Under the pieces are notes generated by a model, which worked only from the letters and a program-made list of their open reading frames with translations, was not told where the DNA came from and did no database searches. Below, piece by piece: positions 25,494-38,030 of a DNA stretch of 64,000 nucleotides. Source of the DNA: Erythrophleum ivorense (taxonomy: Eukaryota; Streptophyta; Magnoliopsida; Fabales; Fabaceae); the NCBI GenBank assembly GCA_026724425.1, contig JAIUCV010000118.1:2467294-2531293 (forward strand), read 5' to 3'. How positions within the stretch are numbered: position 1 is the stretch's first letter; each line of letters opens with the position of its first letter. The position numbers were made by a program, and so were the translations under genes.

Positions 25494-25970
25494 GTAAGAA
25501 TGATTTGTGGGTCTTGTCAAAACTATTACTGGGTATGTTTGGCTGCTGAGAAAACTACCAAACAAAAAAATCAAGATTCCATTGAACTCTACATCTGCAG
25601 CTGTTTATCAGAAAGTTTGAAGGCTTTGAAATTTTTTTTTTCGGGGAACTAAAGGAAGATTTCATTTTGCGACTTTATTCTTTCTGTTTCTTGGAAAAGG
25701 AACGGAATTCAGTTGATTTGTAGTGTTTTTTTTTTAAATCCACTTTCATTCGGATTGGCTCTGTTTGGTCCTCTACCCATGTGTGTCGTCTTGAGGTGTT
25801 AAATGTTCAACTTAAACTGATTTGGTTGTTCCAAAAACTGATTTAAACGTCAAGAAACGTGCTTGGTTTCAATGTTCCCTTGACTTAATTTTCATCAAAT
25901 TTCACAGCAACCAAACAGAATGTGTTCTTTCAAATGACATAATATCTGATCTATTCTACTCCCTATTCAG
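25494..25970 (+). other. Predicted 5'UTR intron of LPAAT
   Basis: A GTAAGA donor and a TACTCCCTATTCAG acceptor enclose 477 bp, and the start codon follows 20 nt downstream. The continuous frame across the donor has no ATG start, which fits an untranslated leader. Confidence 0.5.
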
Positions 25971-25989
25971 ATTTTGAATACTAGATTTT

Positions 25990-26817
25990 ATGGAGAATAC
26001 TGGAAGTAGTACTTTTCTGAGGAATAGAAGGTTGGAGAGCTTCTTGAACACAAGCTCTGGACAAAGTGTGAAAGGAACTCCAAAAGTTTCAGTGAAAAGT
26101 GAATCAGAACTAAAATCGAGGACTAGTGTCTATGCAGATGATGATGATGATGGGTGGGTTTCAACAATCATATCTTGGATCAGAATTGTGACATGTTTTG
26201 TGTGTATGATGGTCACAACATTTATATGGGCATTGATCATGCTTGTGCTTATACCATGGCCCTATCAGAGGATTAGGCAAGGAAACATTTATGGCCATGT
26301 CACTGGTAGAATGCTGGTAAGCTACCCTTAGTGTTATGTTCTGCTTGCTTGTGCACCCTTGTTTTGGATTAATTTTGGATTGGGATTCGAACTTGGCTCA
26401 TTTAGTCCTGGAGATGACTTCGGTACCATTGAGCGAAAGTTAACGCTTGTGCACACTTTTGAAGTGTATAGCTGCTGGAAAACTTTTATGTTGTTTTGTG
26501 TTTATCGATTGTTATATTTTGTGAACGATGAGTTGTTGTATTTGGGAACGATGACAAGATGAGAAGGCTGAGTGCTCGAGTCTTGTTCAATTATTTTTTT
26601 GAGGAAATTAAGGAAATCACATTAAAATTGAATCTTGTGCTGCTCAAAGATGCCGTTTTATTTGTAGTGGTTTTCTATTTTTGGGATTGATTGTAACCTG
26701 GGTCTTTTATTTCTTTATTGTTTGAATTACTTCTAATTGTAACATAATGTCCGATAGATATTTATAAGCTTTCTTTAGATAAATAAATATTCATAAACCA
26801 TACGTGCTGAACTGCTG

Positions 26818-26848
<31 letters not shown>

Positions 26849-29762
26849 TTTGGGGACTCTTTTGTGACTTAGTCTGCTTGACTATCATTTTCCCAAATTC
26901 CATTTTTGTTGCACAGTTGATCAAATAAATATAAAGTGTTTTCCTTCTTGATTGGAAAGGACAATATTACTTAACTTAGACAGCATTATAGTATTCAAAG
27001 TAAAAACCACAAATATATATAAGATTAAACAAGACATATTCCACAACCTAGACTAACCATTATCATAGCACATTGTTCAAATACTGTATGTTTCAAATTC
27101 CAAGGGAAAACCACAATACATTATTGAAACAGCATCGAGCTATGTTCCAACTCATTAGTCACATTGAAGAGTTTATATTCCTTAACCTCGGCTTCCACAC
27201 ACCAACTTTTCATCTCAGAGACTCAATGTCCTATAGAAGTATCATGCAACTCTTTGGAAGTTTGATATCCATTGGTTTCCTCTTCAGCTGATTATAGGGA
27301 AAGGAGTACAAGTTTCAAATATTATCATGACCCCAGTAAGGCTTCAAGGTTTAATTTTGTGGTGAAAATGTCCTTCCAGTGAGGCAATGAGCCAAATCTT
27401 TGAACGTAGAGATTATTGAAAAAATAAATTAATGAAATCAGTTGTCAGGTGGTCAAATTACTCTTCGTCTGTCATGCAAAGCTACAGTGGGTGATTCCAT
27501 TATCTCTTAATTGATTTTTGTATTCACATCAAGTCATTGACAATGCACTACAAAAATGATCCTACTTTGTTAGTGGATGCCATGAGCAATGTGTTATAGA
27601 TTCGATGACAAATAAGATATCAGTACACTCAACTGTACTATTTTAATTGGTAAGTTTTTCTAATGAATTTCTGGAAAATAATCAATGTTTCACTTGCAGA
27701 GTCTATAATGGTATGCTCAATAGCTTTCTGAACATTACTGCCATTTGAAACAGTACATGTCTCTAAATAAGATATCAGAACACTCAACTGTGGTTGACAT
27801 GAGCAATGTATTATAGATCCCATCACAAATAAGATATCAGTACACTCAACTGTACTCTTAAAAGTTCACTACTGTTTCTGTGGCATAATTATTTACATCA
27901 TAACTATTTGGGCTGCTTTGCAAGTTATGACTCACGTCTCAAAATAATGGTTGCAGATGTGGATTCTAGGCAATCCTATGAAGATTGAAGGTACTGAATA
28001 CTCTAACAAGAAGGCCATTTACATCAGCAACCATGCATCTCCTATAGACATTTTTCTTATTATGTGGTTGACACCTACAGGCACGGTTGGCATTGCAAAG
28101 AAGGAGGTATGTTGTAATACTATAGATTAAGCATGGTAAAATTTTCCTTCCTCATTTGAATAATGAAAAATTGTGTGTTTTGTTGTCATGATATGCATTT
28201 TCTTAATTAACAGTGCTCATCCCTTTCAAGTTTCAACCATTCCACACAAGACTGCAATCTTCTTATCAAGCTAAGGAAATGGATTTTCCTTTTGTATTTC
28301 CTATCCATAAATACTCTGCTTACATTGTGGGATTAGTGGTGTAGAAAAATGATGTGTGCCTTGATATGCATTAATACACATTCATATGTAGCATTGAAAG
28401 CACCTGAATTATGTATCACCATTATGTTTGCTGGTAGAAAAACGGTTCAAAAGTTTCAGAAACTAATTGGCAGTTACTTCTATGCAGATAATATGGTATC
28501 CTCTATTTGGACAGCTTTATGTTTTGGCTAATCATCTTCGTATTGACCGATCGAACCCAACTGCAGCTATTGAGTCCATGAAAGAGGTATATAGCATTTT
28601 CCCTGCACCATCTAGTGCCATAGACTTGTGTAAGGTTCCCAGTTATGATCCTTGTTTTGCTCAGGCTGCTCGTGCAGTTGTGAAGAACAATATATCTCTT
28701 ATCATTTTTCCAGAGGGCACCAGGTCCAAGAACGGACGACTACTTCCTTTCAAAAAAGTAATTATCTACCTTGCTGTTTGGATACAGTGCTTTCTGTACA
28801 TTTATAATTTAAATAGAAGCATGAAAGAATTAGGTTTATAGTTTTGTTAGCCAATCACCCGGACTTAATTTGGCTAGACTCGAGCATCTTTGAGGACTTG
28901 TTCTCGTTTTGCTTGACTTTGCCTATCAACGTACAAAGAATATCTGGTCTTTATATAGGATCTAATTTGCTAGCTGTCATCCCTGAGTTCGATGCAAATT
29001 GTGAAATTCATCACTCGGTCTGGTACCAGAACTTAGGGTATATAATTTTTTTTAATTACATAAAGAGAGACCTTTATAAAGATGATAAATAAGTCTGAAA
29101 TTACCATATAATTTTCAGAACTTAAAAATTATTTTCTTTGATTTACTGTAACTAATAGTAATATAAAATAGCCCATGAATGAGTCCTAGGATGGTATATT
29201 TTAGTAAATTTTGATAAGCCTTCTGGTGAGCAGATTGCTCAGTGTTCCCCATAAGACCATAACCTTTGCAATCTCTTGAATACATTTGTTTGACTTGAGT
29301 TAATTGAGCAACTGACGGTCATTTTTTTTTCCCTCTTCTCTCTCTCTCTCTCTCTGTTACATGATAGGATGCAGAGATTTAGACCTAAAACAGTAAAACC
29401 TCCTGCTAACCACCCACACCCTCAATCCCTCACAACTAGAAACCATCTTGTGGTTTCATTTGCAGCCAAAAATTTGCTTATGCTCAATATCCCATTATCC
29501 CTTGACTCTTCATGTGCATGTGCAGGGCTTTGTTCATTTGGCGCTACAATCGCGTCTTCCTCTTGTTCCAATGGTTCTGACAGGTACTCATCTGGCATGG
29601 AGGAAAGGCAGCTTACATGTTCGACCAGCACCCCTCGCTGTCAAGTATCTTCCTCCTATAAGTACTGATAATTGGACAGTCGATAAGATTGATGACTACA
29701 TCAACATGGTACATAACTTATATGTTGAACACCTTCCTGAGAGTCAGCGACCTTTGCCTTGA
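25990..29762 (+). CDS. LPAAT: 1-acyl-sn-glycerol-3-phosphate acyltransferase, class B
   Basis: Transfers an acyl group from acyl-CoA to lysophosphatidic acid, giving phosphatidic acid for membrane and storage lipid, at the ER. Exons: 25990-26316, 27957-28106, 28488-28586, 28665-28757 and 29526-29762; all introns are GT..AG and phase 0, giving 301 aa. Residues 1-55 are polar and end in an acidic run (ADDDDDG). One or two membrane segments lie at about 57-90, ending in IPWPYQRIR. Acyltransferase motifs: NHASPID at 134-140 (the NHX4D pair His135/Asp140), IDRSN at 178-182, FPEGTRS at 207-213, and VPMVLTGTHLAW from 237. The closing text TVDKIDDYIN...LPESQRPLP is typical of the class-B, seed/microsomal enzymes (coconut and Limnanthes type), as against plastid LPAT1 or ubiquitous LPAT2. 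No frameshift or missing catalytic residue was seen. Substrate preference for medium or unusual acyl chains is known in the class but not shown here. Confidence 0.95.
26818..26846. repeat. (ATT)n microsatellite in LPAAT intron 1
   Basis: About nine to ten ATT units. Confidence 0.9.
27581..27856. repeat. 59-bp direct repeat in LPAAT intron 1
   Basis: Copies at 27581-27639 and 27798-27856 differ at about four positions (CATGAGCAATGTNTTATAGA, then ACAAATAAGATATCAGTACA, CTCAACTGTACT). A third, partial copy (AAATAAGATATCAGAACACT) is at 27765-27791. The last copy ends about 100 bp before the exon 2 acceptor. No transposon signature was seen. Confidence 0.8.
29338..29355. repeat. (TC)n microsatellite in the last LPAAT intron
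   Basis: About nine TC units within the 768-bp intron before the last exon. Confidence 0.85.
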
Positions 29763-31310
29763 AATGTTAGAGTTAGTCCACTTAGCTGAGGTACCACTTC
29801 CATATAAACCCGAGAATCCTCTCTGTAATCAAGTTTCTAAGGATGTCTTATTAATTGCTACAATAAGAGTATATAGTTTCTAACAAAATAGGCAAGCGGG
29901 TAGCCTTGCAGTAGGCTTATATAGCTAGCGTGCTAAATCTAGATTCATCCTCTCATTGTTTTTTTTGATCTCGTAAATCAACTCTTGTGGATCAATCTAA
30001 TGTTATCAATGTGCCCGTAATCGAGCCGAGTTTTAGTATACTCGAAGTTAAATTTTTAATCTTGACTCATTTAATTTGGCTAGTTAATTGTGCTGCTGAA
30101 ATTTGTTCATTTAATAAATGAGCTGAATCAAATTTAGACTTTTAATGAAACAAATGGAACTAGTTCAAAAGCATCCTAGTTACCAATACCGTTTCATTGT
30201 TTCTATATACTGTATGACATTTGTTTCATCACGAACCACCTTTACTCGAGTATATCAGGATTGACGGGTGCTGCAAAGAGTGGCATGAGAATATTGCGTT
30301 AGAAATGACTTACTTCCAAGTTAACAACTTTTTTGTTGTCTGCACACTGGAAGTGCATACATCTTGCACCTGAACTAAGTGGGACTAAGATCTTGTGGCT
30401 TAGTTTCTTCATACCTTAGACACGAGAAATTTTTAGGTAATATAATAATCTATTTAAGATAATTTGAGTAAATAAAGGAAGAGCAGTCATGTAGACATGT
30501 TAGAGGTAGAATCTAGTGAAAAATTACCTGACAAGTTCAAGTTTACATTGTTTGCTCTTTATACAAGAATTTCTCCCTTGCATTCCAAATGAACAAGAAT
30601 GAAGGAGATTTCAATGAAACAAACTTGTTTAAGCCATTCATCTTGCACTATAATTCTTGAAGTCTAGGTTTTGCTTTTTCTTTTTTGGCCACTTTTCATG
30701 TTAATAGGTTGCCATGGCCTTTGCAGTTGATGGCGGCGTAGAATTGCAGCTAAAGCAATCTTTAGTCTATATATACAACCTACTTCTTTTGATTCTTTTC
30801 TGTCTCTTTGCTGGGAATGAGATTCCCAGAAGCAGTTAATGTAGTCCTATGTATCTCCAAGCTGGACTAGCAGCATAAACTTCAACTATTGCTCCTTCAA
30901 TTTACCTACAACAGCCACATCCAGATCTGAGTTTCTCTTAAAACATCAGTAAGCGTGGATACTACTCACTGTACCGATAAGAAGAAATGTATCATTTAAT
31001 CCTTGAATCTTAGAAATACACTAGTTCATGGAAAATTTTCACTTACTACTGATTAATTCCTAATCATATACATTTGTCTTATTTTTGCTCTATTTTTGAT
31101 TCAGAGGACTAACGAAACGATTGAATCGTGTATTTTTTATATTCTAGGAATAAAAACTACAATTTTTCAACTAATAAATATCTTATCCAACCGTATTTGA
31201 TTTTGTTAAGACATAACTAGACCAACTCATAACAATCATTGGAACTTGAGGGTTATCAGCACTTCTAGTTATGCAAATAAACAAATACAGAACCAAAAAC
31301 TGTCATTCTG
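29763..31310. other. LPAAT 3' flank and intergenic DNA
   Basis: The first ~250 bp are likely 3'UTR. The rest holds no supported gene. Minus-strand sequence at about 30780-30900 could be a decayed 3' end of the LRR pseudogene to the right, but I found no motif to prove it. Confidence 0.4.
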
Positions 31311-31456
31311 ATTTACCTTTGGGACGAATGAAATGCTCGAGACGTGGAAGATTTGACAGTTTTGTCTCTAATGACTCAGATAACTAGAAATTCGGTGCAT
31401 TGAGGTTGAGGAATTGTAGACGGGACAGCATCTCCAAACTTTGGGGCACTTATATA
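31311..31456 (-). pseudogene. 3' fragment of a leucine-rich-repeat pseudogene
   Basis: Minus-strand reading gives VPQSLEMLSRLQFLNLNAP, a stop, then LSESLETKLSNLPRLEHFI, with L-x-x-L-x-x-L spacing of leucine-rich repeats. A possible donor lies at AAAGG/TAAAT (about 31312). The fragment continues the repeats broken off at 34596 on the other side of the LTR, although the join also shows a small frame change. It is broken by a stop codon and by the insertion. Confidence 0.6.
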
Positions 31457-31461
31457 ATTGC

Positions 31462-34400
31462 TGTCATGCCATCACATATTATATATATATATATATATAT
31501 ATCATATTATATACATCTTTTTGTGACAAATTATAATATCCAAACATTTAGCAGCGGAAATTATAATTATTAAAAGTTTCAATCAGTTCCATAATATTTA
31601 TACATAGATTTTTATCATTTTATCTTATAAATTCATACATAACTAATTTGTTACAATCAAGTTAACATGCAAATAAGAATCATAGAATTAGCCATTTGAA
31701 CAATTTAGCCTTTGAACATCTATTTATGTTTAAATTTTAAAAATTCATAATTTGAATTATACAATTCTAATTAATGCAAATTAAGTATATTTGAAAAGCT
31801 TATAATATAAACTTTCTACTATAAAAATTTTAGTTTAAAATAAATTTGTTTAGTCTCTCAAAGGGCTCAAAACCCGAGACCAGTATAAAATAAATAATAA
31901 CTATATACGTTTTTTAGATCAGATTAAAAAATTTACCAAATATTCTATAAAGTTTTAAAAAATGTAAACTTTAACTTGTTAAAAAGCTTTATATATTTTT
32001 TAATTTTTGGCCAAATTTCAACTCTAAATTATATCATTTGGGCTATCAAGGGTAAAAGGACATTTTATGACTCAAATGATTCAAATTTTAATTTTAAATG
32101 GTACTAAATGAGCTCCAAAATGTCATTTTTCATTTTGAGAAAATTTCCATCCAAAAATGCATTGTGTAGGATTGATCCATCATGTCAAATTTACGTTACA
32201 ACTAAAATTTATCATCCTACATGTAAGAACACACAACCACATACAAGGATATATATATATATATATATATATTAAGGAACCCAAGATGTTAATTCACATT
32301 ATATAAGTTTTACAAGCCTTAAATGGTTTCTATAGCATAGTCTAGTATTTTTTAATATGTTTGCATTTCCATACAAAAAAAATATATGATTACATATTCA
32401 TATATATAATAATATTTCTTAGACTAATTTTATTGTCAAAATTGATATTTCTAAGTCTTTTGCTTGTCATTCTTTTTTTATTGAGTTTCACCTAGGCATA
32501 GTTAATGGAAATAAAAGAAAGTAAGATTCAAAGAATCCTAATAGTTAATTCAACATTCAAACACATATATGGTTCACTCAAGCATATGCAAGCAAGTATG
32601 CATGTCATACAATTATAACCAAACCATAATTCATGCTTTAGAGATTCCATAGCTCAATCAAGAGCATTCCCATGCTCTAGAAACTTTTGTCCCAACCTCA
32701 TCTAACATTTAAGTATTTTTGGTTTAGTCTCATTCATTTTTAGAGACTTTTGACTTAGCTTCACTCACGATTAAGACATTTGGTTTAGTTTCACCCAATT
32801 TTGGAGGCTTTGAGCTAATTTCACCCATTGTTAAAGGATTTTTGGCATAGCCTCATCTATCAAAGAATCAATCTAATCTTACATACAAATGAATGTCATG
32901 CAATTGTATATTATACCTAAAGAATCAACCATTTGCATATATTGCCAATAACACATACAAGCAACTAAGAGACTCAAGCAAACTATTCACATATATATTA
33001 AGGACAAAGTAAAAGTTACCTTGATACACAATTTTAATTAGTTTCCCTTGGTCTCCTCCCTTGGTTTCATGGCCATATACACACACATGGATGTAATTTC
33101 ACTTGTTTGGTCTAGACACTTCAAATGAAGTGTAAAGTCATTAATAAAATCATATTTATACTCATGATAGTTCTACCTATGCAAATTAGGTCTTTAGGTA
33201 TAATTTATGACCTCTTTGAATACCTTAAGAAGCTACTTTTAGAATTCAACTTTTAAATTTCAAAATCTCATCATATATAATTTTCATAATTCTCATTAAA
33301 CTCACTAGAGTCATCAAAGGCACAATTAAATCCACTTAAAGCCATATAGTCCAATTAGGCATATTTAAATCCTAATTTTTTGCTTTTAAAAATAGAATTC
33401 CTAAATTCATTCCAATGGCTATATTAATATTTATAATTCATATCTAAACCATTCATAACTTTAGAATCAATGAAACAACTCCCAGATATTCAAACCCAAG
33501 CTTGGCTGAGATATATATTATGGATGGCTTTCATGGAGTTTTGTTTGCAACTTAGGGAATTTATTGATTTTAGAATCTCCATGATTCATTTCTCATTTAA
33601 TTATGATATTAGAAGTTTTAAATCTCTTAAGGGTCAGTCCAAACCCTAGGCGAGCTATATAGCATTCTATTTGTTTTTTATCAATTTTATTTATATATTC
33701 TTATTTTTCACCTTTCAAAACTGTTAGTTCCATCAAGGATTCATCAAGCTCAAGTCTCTTCCTCTTCTTTCCTCTTATGCTCAAACCTAGGGTGGCTAAG
33801 GTTTCAAAATTACACAAAATTTTCTAACCTAAATCATAGATCATTTAAAAGTGCTTTTGATAAAAATTATTTTGGTATAATTGGTTTCTCCAAAAGAGTT
33901 TTTTTATCCAAGAGTTTAGCCACAAGGATCACTCTTTTAGAAACTTAAAATCATAGAAAGAAAGAGGAGGAAGAGTAAGAAAATATCCATAATAACATCA
34001 TAGGTAAATTTGGCATGTTTGCTTATCTAGGAGTAGCTTTCTTCCCTTCTTCTTCCTTCTTCACACCACTTTAGGTTTGATTTTAAAGTGATTTAGGTTG
34101 ACCAAATGAAGAAGAGGAAGGATGGCACGTTTTATAAGGAGAGTTTTAGAGTTTTATAGCTTCTAAAAATTTTAATTTTGTCCTTACTTTTTAATTTTAT
34201 CATTTGAACACATTTTTTTTTTGTATTTTTAGAAACCGACTGCTCCATCATAAGATTTGGACTGTACTCTTCATTAAAAATGTATATTTTGATGTCATAA
34301 AGACCTAAAACAATCAAAAGAAATTTGATAAAGTGAATCTATAAACTACACACCATCAGAGATTTAATCAGACTAATCTCATTTAATTATTCTACTAATC

Positions 34401-34590
34401 TTATTTTATTATATTATGGTTAGAGATATTCATTTCTCAAATCAAATTTTATATTTCCTAAATCCCTGAATTTATATCAATTAAGTTTGTATCAGTGTTT
34501 GACTAATCTTTTCTTACCTGTGACTCTTTTCTGATTAATTTATTCTATTTTTTAAGAACTATAATGGGTTCCAAAATATGGAATATTACA
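31462..34590 (+). mobile_element. Solo LTR, copy A (3129 bp)
   Basis: Begins TGTCATGCC and ends ATATTACA, with flanking pentamers ATTGC (31457-31461) and ACTGC (34591-34595), a 5-bp target duplication with one change. It is colinear with copy C through a 31-bp repeat tract (32674-32865) and the 3' third, and with copy B in blocks at 31990-32150 and 33300-33480. It has no coding region, primer site or second LTR, so solo LTR is the simplest reading; a non-coding, non-autonomous element is possible. It sits inside the LRR gene and separates its two halves. An (AT)n run lies at 31481-31502 and another at 32249-32272. Strand is set arbitrarily by TG...CA and by agreement with B and C. Confidence 0.75.
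32674..32865. repeat. 31-bp minisatellite inside LTR copy A
   Basis: About six diverged units of the pattern [AG]NGACTTTTGGNNTNNNCTCA followed by CCCATT, each near 31 bp. The same tract, better preserved, is in copy C at 61431-61620, so it belongs to the LTR family. Confidence 0.7.
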
Positions 34591-34595
34591 ACTGC

Positions 34596-35652
34596 AATGT
34601 ATCGTAAACGTCCAACACCTCCAATTCCTGCAGCATCGTTAATGGAGGCACGTATCTTAGCTTTTGACACGATCTAGGATTCAAACTACGAAGTCCCTTC
34701 GAGTTGCAGATTTTATCTGGCAAGGCCTTAATGGAAGCACAACTAGACAAATCGAGAAACTGGAGATTATCGAACGATCTCTCTTTGAAAATGAAGTCTT
34801 CAACAATTCGGTGTCTGAGTATATTACCCAGACTCTGCATTTCAATGATTGTGTGTTGTGTGTCACCAACATGAATGGGTGGTTCCAGCTTGGAATCCAA
34901 GTAAGAGTTCGCGAATCTGGATTCTCTCAATTTCTTTTCATCATCATGTAGTGTCGGTACTACAAGAAGAGCAGACTTGAAGTTCATTTTCATGATCTTC
35001 ACCATGAGACACTCAAGGAAGAAATTGGACATACCCACATCGAGTCCAGGTTGGATTAGTCTTGACAAGCTCAGAGACATCAACGCAAACGGCCCAGTGG
35101 AAATCTGGCATAGTATACTCTTGTATCCATTTTCCTCTTTCCCTTGTTGACTTGTTCGGTCGTCAAGTAGAGAGAGGTGAGCATCAAAACCCAGAAACGA
35201 CGTGCGTTTTCAAAAAGAAACCCGTCGAGAATTGCGGGTAATTGTACTTCTTTGCGCAGAGATAGAGCATCAAGACGGAGAATATGAGGCTTAGTATCCA
35301 GTAGAGAAGGATCTTGAAGGAATTCCAGTGTCCAAAGAGGTCGCGAAATGAGGAGCTGAGGGCATAACAGCTGAATCCAACTATAGTTGATCCAAACCCC
35401 AGGAATCTCCATAAGTTAGGGTGGATAAGGGTATTCGAAAACTAGTGGGATATCATGAACTTCATGTGTCCACTTTTGGCTGAGAAGACCTTAAGTCTGA
35501 TAAATGTGAGAACGGAAAGTTTGGTTTGGGAACGGCGTATGAGAAGGAGGGAGAGAGTGGTAGAGGACCCACTCAAGAGCAATCGCCTACGGTTGACATG
35601 AGAAAATAATGCTATGCAGTCAGCCAATTCTAGAGCGTTCGTGTGATCCAAT
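34596..35652 (-). pseudogene. Membrane/leucine-rich-repeat gene, 5' part, broken
   Basis: Read leftwards. An N-terminal part at about 35650-35440 (LDHTNALELADCIALFSHVN) is followed, in another frame, by a membrane region at about 35413-35200: FLGFGSTIVGFSCYALSSSF, then ILLYWILSLIFSVLMLYLCA. A third frame (35083-34596) gives a Ser/Leu-rich stretch and then leucine-rich repeats: NLQFLDLSSCASIKALPDKI, GLRSLNPRSCQKLRYVPPL and LQELEVLDVYDTLQ, in the style of plant resistance-type repeats. Two frame changes and no clear ATG (the frame opens with TTG) show it is dead. Copy A cuts the last repeat. No nucleotide-binding (P-loop) domain was seen, so I do not call it an NBS-LRR gene. Exact family unknown. 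Confidence 0.65.
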
Positions 35653-35894
35653 GCTTGTCAAGGCTACACGCGTCCAAAAAGAGCAAAATATAGCATTTTG
35701 AGCCTTTTTCAGTCTTTCGAAGAACAAATGCAGCAACCCAGCACTAAAACTTGTCCCTGTTCCATCAGACCCGCGAAGCTCCGGAGCTAAACTTCATCTT
35801 TTTCTCTCTGAGCTTCTGAGTTTTGTTTGTGTTGGAGCTAAATAATGCCTTTTTTTTTTTTTTAATTTATAGTTCATCGAGCTAAACTTCTTCT
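35600..35894 (-). repeat. Inverted duplication, left arm
   Basis: About 295 bp pairing with 36483-36783 read on the other strand. Shared blocks are GAAGAACAAATGCAGCAAC, AGACCCNCGAAGCT, GGAGCTAAACTT, TTTGAGCC and ATCGAGCTAAACTTC. The arm covers the probable leader and first codons of the LRR pseudogene. Confidence 0.75.
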
Positions 35895-36482
35895 TACATG
35901 TTATTAAAAAGTACCCCCACTTCTAAACTCTGCTCCAACACTATGACCCTCTTTCACTCTCCCTTCATCCCCAAACCAAAATGCCAGCCACCGATAGATT
36001 CACTCATGGGGTAAATTAATCATATAGCACTTGCAAATAATAACTATTAAGGAACAACAATGCGGGATTATAGTATTATGTTTGTTTTCTTTCTAATTGC
36101 CTAAGTTTGGCAAGACAAGAGTTGGGTACAAAACTAGCTTAGTAACTCCCATGAAAATTTACGTGGACGTTACAAACATTTGTGTGTTGGAGAAAACCAA
36201 AACTATTACAAAAGGGTGCGAAGCAATCTGCTCGAGGCCACGTGATTCCTCCAGGTATACAATATTGAGGCATGAGTGGCTTGGAACATGGAACAAGGAA
36301 CTAGGAAAAAGACTCAAACGCTTCATTATGGATAGTAAATGTGAACACCCCATTTTGGATATCGACAACATGAAAGCTTTATACTTAAACACCATTAATG
36401 GCTCCAACTAGCAGATTTATTGATCAATCTTCGAGACTTATCTTTATTACACTTCACTAATAACATTATGAGTTTATATATG
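35895..36482. other. Spacer between inverted arms
   Basis: About 590 bp with no symmetric sequence. One ORF (36097-36411, 104 codons, start ATG) has no recognisable motif and a composition like non-coding DNA, so it is not called. Confidence 0.4.
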
Positions 36483-36783
36483 GCGTGAAGTTTAGCTCGA
36501 TTGGAGGGGGAAAAAAAATGCACGGTTTAGCTACAACGCAGACAAAGCTCCGAAGGTTAGAGAGAAGAAGATCAAGTTTAGCTCCAAAGCTTCGTGGGTC
36601 TGGTGGAAGTGGAACATGGACGTGTTTTAGCACTGAGTTGCTGCATTTGTTCTTCAAAAGGTTGGAAGAGGCTCAAAACGCCATGTTTTGGGGGTTTTTT
36701 TTTTTGAGCATACTTTGCTTTGATAAGGCTTGGATCTCATGTACACTCCAGATTTGGCCGATTCTACAGCGTGATTTTCTTGC
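36483..36783 (+). repeat. Inverted duplication, right arm
   Basis: Mirror copy of the left arm. On the + strand its outer end reads DLMYTPDLADST and then a stop, matching DHTNALELADCI of the minus-strand copy. It therefore holds the leader and the first codons of a second, head-to-head copy of the gene, cut off at about 36790. Confidence 0.7.
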
Positions 36784-36799
36784 CTCAACTGCAGACAAT

Positions 36800-38030
36800 T
36801 TGAATGCTACTCGAGATTCTCACATCCCATCCAGCTTTTTATTTTTTCAATTTAAATGCTCCAAATTTCTTTTCTTTTCTAGATCCAAATCCTTGAATTT
36901 GGATGTTCAAACATTCTCCTGTCAGTACTTTTTTTTAATTATTTGATTTTTAATTTGATTTTTATAATTTAAATATTTATAATTTAGTCCTTATAATTTT
37001 AAAATTTTAAAATTAATCTTTATTATTAGGTTTGTGTTAGTATATCTTTGTACTTTTTTCACGTTGCTAACTATGTGTAATTTTAAAAAGAAATGATTCG
37101 ACCCAATAAATAAATTAAATTTTTCCTTAGAATATACATATTCATGTTTAATTCATTAAAAAAAATTCTTAGACTTTTCTTTTTACCGTCTTAAAAATCC
37201 TTTGGTAATATTCAACAATAAAGTTATCAAGATTTACATATTATTATTTACCTATCATTTTATTAAATATAATAGTTTATATTCTTATGTTATTATGTTT
37301 TGATTTATTCTAAGTTGCTTATAATTTTATTTATAGCTTATTTGCTGAATAATATATATTTATCTGTATATTAATTTATATTTTATCTATTAATTTTAAT
37401 TATTGATTAATTATATTTTTTAATTTCAAAACACACACACACACATATATGTATATATATTATTTTTATTTATTTTATTATTTTATGATTAATTTTTATT
37501 TTTGATATTTTATTTCCAGTTCCTTATTTTATTGTATTGTATTTATTATTTTGTAAAATAATAGTTCTTATCTGATTCTAATAGCCTTGGAGGAACCTTT
37601 TCGCTCCGACTCACCCACTATAGGCCACTCCATTGTTCAACACAATCTTGAATCGCCGGGAGAAGAAAGGTTGGAGCTTGCTTCTAGAAATGAAAAGAAG
37701 TCTCTTTGCCAAAATTGGAAGTGTTTTTATGATCACCAAAGCAAACAATTGGTCACTTATGAAGGGCCATCCATGATTTCAAACACCCTTCATGCTTGTG
37801 CCATCTATAACGTATTAACTTAGAAGGCTGTGATTGTTGATTGCACCGTTTTTAAGCCAAAGTCACTTTCATTATCCACAAGCTTGCCTTCTGTGTGTTT
37901 TTTTTTTTCATGATTTGTATTTTAAATTTCCCTTTGCTTTCCTTGATTTTTGTGCGTTCAGGGCTCTATTGATTAATTTCTCCCAGTACAATTGAAGACT
38001 AAGATTGGTTTATTAGTAAGTGATTCAGAT
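36800..38030. other. AT-rich intergenic DNA
   Basis: No gene supported. The frame at 37587-37823 opens with TTG and has no domain. A CA/TA microsatellite lies at 37430-37460. Confidence 0.5.

Noticed and set aside
25350..25652. 100-codon frame in the LPAAT leader
   Set aside because: It opens with TTG, not ATG, and crosses a good splice donor at 25493, so it is leader plus intron.
28844..29092. 82-codon ORF within an LPAAT intron
   Set aside because: Lies wholly between well-defined splice sites, and shows no acyltransferase or other motif.
30000..30130. CTCGAG/GAGCCGAG-rich stretch resembling a decayed transposon
   Set aside because: Only short suggestive words; no inverted termini or duplication could be found.
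36097..36411. 104-codon ORF between the inverted arms
   Set aside because: No motif, and a shadow ORF of similar length on the other strand; no coding signal.
36485..36946. 153-codon plus-strand ORF
   Set aside because: It covers the inverted leader copy and runs past the point where homology ends; the true sense frame of the duplicate is another one and has a stop.
37587..37823. 78-codon ORF
   Set aside because: Starts with TTG; no family features.
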